A stretch of 13,158 nucleotides of DNA from Legionella genomosp. 1 (GTDB lineage Bacteria > Pseudomonadota > Gammaproteobacteria > Legionellales > Legionellaceae): assembly GCA_945867185.1 (NCBI GenBank), contig CAMBHM010000019.1:1-13158 (forward strand). Direction: 5' to 3'. The position numbers were made by a program, and so were the translations under genes. How positions within the stretch are numbered: the stretch's first letter is position 1; every line of letters starts with the position of its first letter. The notes beneath the pieces were generated by a model that was given only the letters and a program-made list of their open reading frames with translations, was not told the origin of the DNA and made no database searches. Positions 7,231 through 13,158 of this stretch are shown here, one piece after another.

Positions 7231-7659
7231 GTGTTAAAAAATAAAATATTGGTTGTTTGGTCAAATTATTACACCGATCTGGCAACACAACAACTAGACC
7301 ATTGCTTACACCTTCTAAATCAAGCAGGATATCAGCACACTGTAGAAAGGGTTGAGGCTGGTACCTATGAAATACCAGCCGTCATACAACAGTATCATCA
7401 ACATCACCCCTACGATGGCTATCTGCCATTGGGTTTACTGCTAAAGGGTAGTACCGATCATTATGAATTCATTCTGGACCATCTAAAAGCCTGCTTTACA
7501 ACCCTTACGCTAGATGGCCTATTAATTGGTAACGGTATCATTTCAGCCCCAAACCTAGACTGTCTCACCGAGCGGGTCAACCATCATGAACGGACCAAGG
7601 AAGCCATTCGAGCCCTGAGATATTTAATAGGTTTAAAAGAAAAAATCAAACGATCCTAA
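7231..7659 (+). CDS. divergent lumazine synthase (RibH) family protein
   Basis: A 142-aa protein that follows the layout of 6,7-dimethyl-8-ribityllumazine synthase, the penultimate riboflavin enzyme, but is diverged. The N-terminal strand and loop ILVVWSNYY correspond to the RFN substrate loop; VEAGTYEIP (41-49) matches the VPGAYELP loop; LPLGLLLKGSTDHYEFI (65-81) matches the GTVIRGGTAHFEYV region and keeps the catalytic His (His77). ERVNHHERTKEA replaces the ERAGTKAGNKG phosphate-binding helix, so the Gly-rich part is lost. No upstream ATG is available; the GTG at 7231 is the likely start, with only a weak GAG signal upstream. The isolated position away from other rib genes and the altered substrate loops suggest a paralog, perhaps active on a different substrate or purely structural. 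It might instead be a catalytically competent RibH2-like enzyme. Family confidence is moderate to good; function is open. Confidence 0.72.
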   Translation: MLKNKILVVWSNYYTDLATQQLDHCLHLLNQAGYQHTVERVEAGTYEIPAVIQQYHQHHPYDGYLPLGLLLKGSTDHYEFILDHLKACFTTLTLDGLLIGNGIISAPNLDCLTERVNHHERTKEAIRALRYLIGLKEKIKRS

Positions 7660-7679
7660 CGTTCCTGTCACCATCATCC

Positions 7680-7697
7680 AAGGCTTCCTGATTCAGA
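7680..7697. repeat. 18-bp exact repeat, copy 1 (intergenic)
   Basis: AAGGCTTCCTGATTCAGA here, between the RibH-like gene and the 919-aa gene, is repeated exactly at 11010-11027 inside the ankyrin gene. An 18-base identity is not expected by chance in 13 kb. The flanks do not match. I saw no further full copy by eye in this window. Confidence 0.6.
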
Positions 7698-7723
7698 ATG
7701 AGATAACCGTTTGAGAGAATAAT

Positions 7724-10483
7724 ATGCCGATTGGTGCAGCTGTTGATAAAAGCAAAGAAATGAATCTGGATTGGCTTCGTTATAAAGCATCGTGCTTGAT
7801 GATCAGTGATCATTATTTCAAATTGGGCATCGTGGTGGCTATCACGGATGAGCTACTTGAAAAACAACATGAAGTCGATTTGGCAGCACGATTTTCTCAT
7901 CAGTTTTTTTATTTTCAAGACAGGATGTTTCGCTTAAATACCCGTGATGAACGCATGGGATTTTCTTTGAATTTAAAGACACATGCTCAGACGTCTTTGC
8001 AGTTATTACACTTGATGCTTTCCATCCCTCAAGAAGCGGGTGAACCTGAGATATGCGTTCGAAATAGAAATCGTCAAGAAGAAATTTTTTGGCCAGCCCC
8101 TCTTAGTGAAACGGAAGCACCTTACCTTTACCCTTGGACTTCTCAAAAAGGGCCTATGCCCTCAAAGCTCGCATTTCAAACCTATGTGACGGCAGGCGAG
8201 GTATTTGGTTGGAGTTTAGAGGGCATGATAGCTGAATCTGAGGTTCGTGTGCCGATGATGAAGTGCGACATGCTGGACGAAACACAAATCATCACTCGTA
8301 TCGTTTCACTTCGCGAGCGCCCGCTCTATGAAGTCTTTTTATTGAAAAGTTTTTGGCAATTTACGGCTTTTTTGGAAAGTTCTTCAGCCACTGAAGAAAT
8401 CGTAGAACTCATCTATCATTTACCTTACTACGATTATATGTTGTTTGGTGTTGGGCTGTTTCTATCCAATAAAATAACTTTACCGGCTTTAGGTTCTTTT
8501 TTTAAGTGTATTCTTGATAAACGCATAGAATATACGGGGCATCTTCATGGCATTCTGGTAGCTTCTAAATTGAAACTCAAATTAAATTGCACCATTGAGA
8601 GCCCCTTTGCGAACATGTTTGGCCCCATTGAATGCCTTTTGGAAAGAGTGCATTGGGATGATCGAAGAGCCGATATGTCCGAGTTCGCCATGGCCATTCT
8701 TTCATATCTTCATATTCCAAGTAGCCTCCATAGAAAGGGGCCTGCTATTCACGAGCGGGATTTCGTCGTGAGCTGTAAGAAAAGATTGCTAGAGGGATAT
8801 GATCCGACTGAAAAGAACCCATTTTACCGTGCATTGCATCATGCTTGGTCTGATGCGCCACTTGATGATATCAACACCTTAGCAGATCTCTTGAAGCTTG
8901 GTGCAAGTCTTATGATTGCTGCGAGTGCGCATGGCAAACAAGGGGTGAGGATCTGTTCGTGGTTGCCCATATCGGAGCAAGAGAAGGCCGTGAAGTATGA
9001 TAGATGCCGTGAGTCTCTGAATCGGGGGTGCAGGGGCGAAACTCTGGAAGAAAAGCCATACCCATCTATTATGAATGTGGTATTGCTTGAGCCTGCCGTA
9101 TATTCCCCGGCGAATCCTATGGGCCATTTGTATCGTTTTAGAGAGTCCTGTCGGGTTCATTTTGTAAAACTTGTGGACAAAGGATTATTAGACGTCGCCA
9201 TGGTCAATGCATTGGATTTTTCAGAGGGAAAAAAGCACCCTACTCCATTAAAAGAGGCCTTTTTCTCGACAGCATCTGTTAGCGCGTTGGGTTTTTTTGG
9301 TCATCCAGAGACCCCCAGAAGGCCGTCCGATCATGCTTTAAATTCCGTCACACAAAGCCGGTTAAAAAAGATTCCCTTTATAGATTTTTGCACGTTTTTC
9401 CCATGGATTTCATCAGAGAGTAGGACAATGCCTCATGACATGAGCTCAAAAGATAAAGTACGCTTCCTTTTACAGAGTTCAAAGAAAGAAGTTCTTGTTT
9501 CTATGTGCTTTAAATCTCCAAATGAATTCAATCACCCGCAGTTGAGTGACTCATCGGATGACGCGCTACAATATCAACTCCTAACGGCTACGTTTCATGC
9601 GGGACATATCAGCGCCATGCGTTTCATAAGAAATGCAAAACATGCCAAAAATGCAGCGATCACCTTCGATGCTACCCCTTCGCTTCTCTCCATGAGCTTA
9701 ACCATGCTGGCAATGCTTCCTGAGGAATATTCTTGTAGAGTGGTTCTTCTTCGTGACATTTTAAAGACCGCTAAAGAATTGGTTTCAGAGACCCTTGTTC
9801 AGCTGATACGAGATCACTATTTGACCTTTGAAGAAGCGAACGAATTGATTCAAGAGCTTTTGCAAGCCACTTCTCAATTAACGCCTTTTATTAATCAATT
9901 TTTCCCAGACGAAGCATCTCTATTGACCCGCCAATTTATTAAATTTTTAACTTTAGCTTTAGAGCGCAATCTTGGAAAAAGTGCAGCTGCCCTCAACGTG
10001 ATTTATGAAGTTGAGTTTTTGAGTGCAACGAGCCTCCTGGAAATGATAAAGAAATGGCCTAAGTATCATTGGCGAACAGTCCTCGTGTCGATGTTGATTC
10101 AATATCCTGATAACCTGAGTAAATATCTTTTGCTCATGGAAATGGCTGAATTTGATCAAGAGTCCCTCTTTCATGATGCAGACGCTTTTCTCGACACTTA
10201 TGATGATTTATCCCCTGACTATAGAGCATGGATCATTGAAAATGAAATCCGACCTTTAAAAGAGTATGTAGTCACTGCGCGCAATTTATCAGCTGATGAA
10301 TTGCTCGTGTTGCAGTATTATTTTATGGATAGAAAAGACCTTTCACTGGCTCATCTCGAAATGGAAGCAATTCGCTACCTAGGTCAGGATCTTATCAATA
10401 AATCCATCATCGATTGGGTGGAATTAGAACACTGCGAAGAGATTCCAAAATTAGAATCAGAGCGTCATACCTTGGGATTCTAG
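7724..10483 (+). CDS. 919-aa orphan protein, effector-like
   Basis: A very large protein I do not recognise. It has no signal peptide and no convincing transmembrane segment, so it is cytoplasmic or exported by a non-Sec route. The sequence is mostly helix-forming. Aromatic-rich stretches occur near the N-terminus (FSHQFFYFQDRMFRL) and around 220-260 (LIYHLPYYDYMLFGVGLF). Two places look faintly ankyrin-like (LADLLKLGASLMIAASAHG and LLTATFHAGHISAMRFIRN) but no proper array can be laid out. The C-terminus is Glu-rich (ELEHCEEIPKLESE) and ends TLGF, with a hydrophobic residue at -3: the pattern described for E-block/Dot-Icm type IV substrates. That is inference. The ATG at 7724 has GAGA about 7 nt upstream; 64 nt separate it from the RibH-like gene. 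Codon choice and composition look broadly like the flanking genes. Other possibilities are a structural or toxin-like orphan. The gene is intact over its whole length, which argues for selection. Confidence 0.85.
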   Translation: MPIGAAVDKSKEMNLDWLRYKASCLMISDHYFKLGIVVAITDELLEKQHEVDLAARFSHQFFYFQDRMFRLNTRDERMGFSLNLKTHAQTSLQLLHLMLSIPQEAGEPEICVRNRNRQEEIFWPAPLSETEAPYLYPWTSQKGPMPSKLAFQTYVTAGEVFGWSLEGMIAESEVRVPMMKCDMLDETQIITRIVSLRERPLYEVFLLKSFWQFTAFLESSSATEEIVELIYHLPYYDYMLFGVGLFLSNKITLPALGSFFKCILDKRIEYTGHLHGILVASKLKLKLNCTIESPFANMFGPIECLLERVHWDDRRADMSEFAMAILSYLHIPSSLHRKGPAIHERDFVVSCKKRLLEGYDPTEKNPFYRALHHAWSDAPLDDINTLADLLKLGASLMIAASAHGKQGVRICSWLPISEQEKAVKYDRCRESLNRGCRGETLEEKPYPSIMNVVLLEPAVYSPANPMGHLYRFRESCRVHFVKLVDKGLLDVAMVNALDFSEGKKHPTPLKEAFFSTASVSALGFFGHPETPRRPSDHALNSVTQSRLKKIPFIDFCTFFPWISSESRTMPHDMSSKDKVRFLLQSSKKEVLVSMCFKSPNEFNHPQLSDSSDDALQYQLLTATFHAGHISAMRFIRNAKHAKNAAITFDATPSLLSMSLTMLAMLPEEYSCRVVLLRDILKTAKELVSETLVQLIRDHYLTFEEANELIQELLQATSQLTPFINQFFPDEASLLTRQFIKFLTLALERNLGKSAAALNVIYEVEFLSATSLLEMIKKWPKYHWRTVLVSMLIQYPDNLSKYLLLMEMAEFDQESLFHDADAFLDTYDDLSPDYRAWIIENEIRPLKEYVVTARNLSADELLVLQYYFMDRKDLSLAHLEMEAIRYLGQDLINKSIIDWVELEHCEEIPKLESERHTLGF

Positions 10484-10857
10484 TCAAACAATATTTATGG
10501 CCGTGCACAGTATGCAATCCCTTCTTGTGGAATGTACAATATTCGAGGATTTTTTATCATCTATCATAAAACATGCTATGCTGTAATTTATAAAAGGTGG
10601 GGCAGTCAATCTTTCATCGATTGCGAGAGAGGTGGTGCCCAAAAACAGTATGTAGATGGTATAACGATAATACCACTGGTTGAAGCGCTCTTCGTGTTAG
10701 TTGATCTCTTAAAAAAACCAGCTTCGTAAGATCTACCTTTGCGTTCCTGTGGCAACGGTATCAGTGAGATTAGGATTCATAAGGAGCCCAGTCATCCAGA
10801 AAAAAGTTTAAACAATGGTCTATACTCTTTTGTAACAGACACAGAAAGGTGTGAAAA
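10484..10857. other. 374-bp gene-poor stretch between the orphan and ankyrin genes
   Basis: There is no RNA gene, no GC-rich terminator hairpin and no insertion sequence that I can see. It holds one doubtful 65-codon ORF (10532-10729). Near its right end TATACT at 10821-10826 could be the -10 box of the ankyrin gene, with a poor -35. GTTTAAAC, an 8-bp palindrome, lies just upstream of it. An ACAATATT octamer occurs twice (10488-10495 and 10536-10543), probably by chance in AT-rich DNA. Confidence 0.5.
10532..10729 (+). CDS. doubtful 65-aa ORF, possibly a gene remnant
   Basis: An ORF from ATG 10532 to TAA 10727-10729. The second half (KQYVDGITIIPLVEALFVLVDLLKKP) reads like a real amphipathic helix, while the first half (FFIIYHKTCYAVIYKRW) lies over AT-rich, promoter-like DNA. 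The ribosome binding site is poor (GTGGA directly abutting the ATG). It might be a small protein, or the tail of a decayed accessory gene whose upstream part is gone. I recognise no family, and it could equally be non-coding. Confidence 0.25.
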   Translation: MYNIRGFFIIYHKTCYAVIYKRWGSQSFIDCERGGAQKQYVDGITIIPLVEALFVLVDLLKKPAS

Positions 10858-13158
10858 ATGGCCGAAGACCATGCTGAGTCGACGCCAGTTGACTGGAACG
10901 AAAAACTGATTGAGATAGGACTGGAGACTAAGTGGTTGTCACTCATGACAACAGACCTCGAACGTAAGAAAGTGTATCGATTATTAAAAAATCATATATC
11001 CACACGTTTAAGGCTTCCTGATTCAGATCGATCTGGCTTGTCTATGGATGCGTTACAAATCAAACATGCCTGGCAAATAGAAATATTGGCTGGGACGACA
11101 TCAATAAGGGATTACTCATGGGACTCATGGAAGATCTTTAGAACTACTCATGATTCGAGAGGAGCAACCCCTGTCCATTATCTCGCTTGGGCCGGTAATC
11201 TGAGAGAATTACGGTGGATGCTAGATGACGTTATGTATCAAAACTTTCTCATCTTTTACGACTATCAAGGTCGTGGTATTGAGACGTACGCGGCTTGGTC
11301 AGGCGATGATGATTTTTATAAGACTCTAACCAAAAATAAAGACCTATCAAAACGTAAGTCAGAGCTTTTGGATCAGCAGGGTCGATCAGAGAATTTACAC
11401 AAGATCATTTCAGATTGTAAATTAGAGTGGAGCGATGAAGAGTGTCGCGCACTGACTGAGCAAAAAGAAGTAGATAAGGCTGGCCGAAGTGCTTATTATT
11501 ACGCTATTTGGACAAGAAATAACTTACTGTTTAAAAAACTTCTAGCGGTTCGATTCGATGACAATATAGATAATACCTTTAACCTTAAAAAGCCTGGGGT
11601 ACCTACGTATTATGGTTCTTATGGTTCTCATTATTACCTAATGGGCGTTGACTTCGATGGTAGAGAAAAAAAGACCCTCGCTCACTACGCCGCATGGTTA
11701 GGTAATGTAGAGGCTTTAGAGGCACTAAGAGTAAAAAAGTATAGGTTCTTCGAAACGCCTGATGAAGAGACTGATGATACTATCGCTCACTACGCAGCAC
11801 GCTCAGGAAACCTTGATACCTTGAAATGGGTACATCAATATTATCCAGAATTGTTCGAAAGAGCGTTCGATAGATTCCTGGGCTTTAGGGGCCTCACTCA
11901 ATGCGCTAAAGCATCGAAAAATCCAGAGGTCGTAGCCTGGATGAGTAACTATAAAATAGTTCAAGAACGCATCAAAGCGATGATCTCGGGTGCCGAGAAG
12001 TTGTTAGGTGAGCTCAACTGGAAAGAGACGTTTTCAAGGGAATTTCCCAGTGTCGATCCCCATGTCATCCAGTGCGCTCAGAATCGTATAGAGACAGCCG
12101 TGAATACAGTCATCACAAAACGTGCGGATGCTTGGATTGATGAGGTGAAAAAGCAATTAGATAAACCAACGTGGAGAGATACGTTTAGGGCGCAGTGTCT
12201 TGGTGCGAGTTCAACGGTAGTAGCGAGAGAGCTCTTGAGGATAGAGACAGCATTCAACATTGCTTCTCATGAAATGGTTGCTAAAGCTGGAAAAAAATTG
12301 CAAGGCATGCGCGTTGGGGAGAGGTATGGTCAGGGCACGGAGGCTTTTTTAGCACAATTTAGCGCAGTTGATAAGGTCATCGTAGACAGAGAACTCTATA
12401 GAATAACACAGGCTCAGGGTGATCTTGCCCTTGTAACCCCTGAGAGCCCTCGTCATCAGTTGGTTAAGATAGGCGTAGACAATACACTGCTGTGTCAATC
12501 TGTCCTGAAGGAGGAAGACTTTGAAAGAATCCATAGACTACTGAAGAATCATACGTCCGATGCGTTAACGTTGACAGCGCATCCCGATATACCTGAGACG
12601 CTCAGGCTATCGATTCACAAGTTAAAGATCGAGGCAGTTTGGCAACTGAATGCGCTTGCAGGAACAGAAGGGAACCTTGACCCTACAAAGGAAGATAACA
12701 GAGGGGCTAATATTGCACACTACGCTGCGTGGTCTGGTAATATAGCGGCGTTAGAGTGGATTAAAACCACTCATCCAGCGCTTCTAAAAGCTGATAAATT
12801 TGGTGATAATCTCTATTATTATGCCTGCTATTCGAACAATAAGGAGACCTATGACTGGATCCAAAGGAACTGCGCTAATATAAGATACTATAGGGGCTCT
12901 GGACAAGTCCCTGCTGTGATTTCAGGTAATCAAACGATTCTTGACTGGATAATGAGCGACACTCAAGAGCTTGAGATTGCCTTATCTGATTATTGTCGAG
13001 ACTCTCTTCCTTTGATCTATTTTGTCGTTTGGGTAAAAAACAATGTCTTCCTTAACACCTTAATACAGGCCTATAAAGAGAAAGCAACTCCAGCGGGAAA
13101 TCAGCGATCACCGCTGTCGAATCTAACCCCAATAAGAAGGTACACCGTTGACGACAAG
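10858..13158 (+). CDS. large ankyrin-repeat protein with duplicated helical modules (3' end beyond window)
   Basis: The frame is open for 767 codons to the last base of the window, with no stop. AAAGGTGTG precedes the ATG at 10858. There is no signal peptide. Layout: helical module 1 (about 13-81); ankyrin-type units with the unusual core (A/V)HYxAWxGN at about 102-121, 137-157, 207-229, 267-290 and 306-325; a weaker unit 344-361; two tandem copies of a 51-residue helical repeat (388-438 and 439-489); then a second helical module (about 532-604) resembling module 1; and more ankyrin units (613-636, 646-668 and following). Ankyrin proteins bind other proteins; in Legionellales many are type IV effectors acting in the host. 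That role is inferred from the kind of protein and its neighbours, not shown. The secretion signal, if any, would be at the missing C-terminus. No catalytic motif is visible in the part present. Confidence 0.88.
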   Translation, partial: MAEDHAESTPVDWNEKLIEIGLETKWLSLMTTDLERKKVYRLLKNHISTRLRLPDSDRSGLSMDALQIKHAWQIEILAGTTSIRDYSWDSWKIFRTTHDSRGATPVHYLAWAGNLRELRWMLDDVMYQNFLIFYDYQGRGIETYAAWSGDDDFYKTLTKNKDLSKRKSELLDQQGRSENLHKIISDCKLEWSDEECRALTEQKEVDKAGRSAYYYAIWTRNNLLFKKLLAVRFDDNIDNTFNLKKPGVPTYYGSYGSHYYLMGVDFDGREKKTLAHYAAWLGNVEALEALRVKKYRFFETPDEETDDTIAHYAARSGNLDTLKWVHQYYPELFERAFDRFLGFRGLTQCAKASKNPEVVAWMSNYKIVQERIKAMISGAEKLLGELNWKETFSREFPSVDPHVIQCAQNRIETAVNTVITKRADAWIDEVKKQLDKPTWRDTFRAQCLGASSTVVARELLRIETAFNIASHEMVAKAGKKLQGMRVGERYGQGTEAFLAQFSAVDKVIVDRELYRITQAQGDLALVTPESPRHQLVKIGVDNTLLCQSVLKEEDFERIHRLLKNHTSDALTLTAHPDIPETLRLSIHKLKIEAVWQLNALAGTEGNLDPTKEDNRGANIAHYAAWSGNIAALEWIKTTHPALLKADKFGDNLYYYACYSNNKETYDWIQRNCANIRYYRGSGQVPAVISGNQTILDWIMSDTQELEIALSDYCRDSLPLIYFVVWVKNNVFLNTLIQAYKEKATPAGNQRSPLSNLTPIRRYTVDDK
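10894..11100 (+). repeat. duplicated helical module, copy 1 (residues 13-81 of the ankyrin protein)
   Basis: The module runs LIEIG (17-21), RLLKNH (41-46), LSMDALQIKHAWQ (61-73) and ILAGT (76-80). Copy 2 at 12451-12669 has LVKIG, RLLKNH, LSIHKLKIEAVWQ and ALAGT in the same order, with a 1-residue and a 4-residue shift. Both copies are followed directly by ankyrin units. Confidence 0.75.
11010..11027. repeat. 18-bp exact repeat, copy 2 (inside the ankyrin gene)
   Basis: AAGGCTTCCTGATTCAGA, identical to 7680-7697. Here it is coding and yields the residues LRLPDSD of helical module 1. It is in the less conserved linker part of that module, so the identity with the intergenic copy is not explained by protein conservation. 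Confidence 0.6.
12019..12324 (+). repeat. two tandem copies of a 51-residue helical repeat
   Basis: Copies cover residues 388-438 and 439-489 (12019-12171 and 12172-12324). They share W[KR][ED]TF at the start and RIETAxN exactly 22 residues after the Trp, with no gap needed (W388/R410 and W439/R461). Patches of DNA identity remain, such as ATAGAGACAGC. A shorter ERIKA segment at 370-374 may be the worn remains of an earlier copy. The repeat does not have the ankyrin pattern. Confidence 0.65.
12451..12669 (+). repeat. duplicated helical module, copy 2 (residues 532-604 of the ankyrin protein)
   Basis: Second copy of the module at 10894-11100. The anchor segments are LVKIG (535-539), RLLKNH (560-565), LSIHKLKIEAVWQ (584-596) and LAGT (600-603). 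The DNA has diverged (the LLKNH codons differ at wobble positions), so the duplication is old and kept at protein level. Confidence 0.75.

Noticed and set aside
10488..10543. Direct repeat ACAATATT as a target-site duplication
   Set aside because: Only 40 bp lie between the copies, with no terminal inverted repeats or transposase. An AT-rich octamer twice in such DNA is unremarkable.
1..13158. CRISPR array, transposase or integrase genes, toxin-antitoxin pair
   Set aside because: No regularly spaced direct repeats and no such protein motifs were seen on either strand.

Overview
The window looks like a moderate-to-low GC gammaproteobacterial chromosome. The gene content (an rpoS-nlpD-surE cluster, RhlE helicase, NAD-malic enzyme, YggX), followed by very large orphan proteins and an ankyrin-repeat protein, points to a host-associated lineage such as Legionellales (Legionella/Coxiella/Berkiella-like). 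That placement is inference from content and style, not a database match.

Region 1 (1-2633, minus strand) is a tightly packed cluster read right to left: a small exported protein of unknown function, surE, nlpD, then rpoS, which runs off the left edge. The small gene/surE and surE/nlpD junctions share stop and start bases, so the genes are probably translationally coupled. The pcm gene that sits between surE and nlpD in enterics is absent.

Region 2 (2755-6919) is housekeeping and small envelope genes. rhlE (minus) and an NAD-type malic enzyme (plus) diverge from a 129-bp gap that holds an imperfect inverted repeat. The malic enzyme gene overlaps tail-to-tail by 22 bp with a chagasin-type (I42) protease-inhibitor lipoprotein. 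That gene is preceded, with a 1-nt gap, by a small two-helix membrane protein carrying a dense Cys/His cluster. yggX (Fe(II) trafficking/oxidative damage protection) diverges from this pair.

Region 3 (6942-13158) starts at a tRNA-Phe(GAA) gene with a good sigma70-type promoter. Downstream the character changes: a possible 48-aa microprotein, a divergent lumazine-synthase-family protein, a 919-aa orphan protein, a gene-poor 374-bp stretch with one doubtful ORF, and an ankyrin-repeat protein of at least 767 residues that continues past the right edge.

The least ordinary part is the ankyrin protein. It contains a duplicated N-terminal helical module about 520 residues apart, each copy followed by HYAAW-type ankyrin repeats, and between them two tandem copies of a 51-residue helical repeat that is not ankyrin. 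The 919-aa protein ends in a Glu-rich tail of the kind seen on Dot/Icm type IV substrates. Together they suggest an effector-like accessory segment beside a tRNA gene. No integrase, transposase, CRISPR array or complete mobile element is visible.
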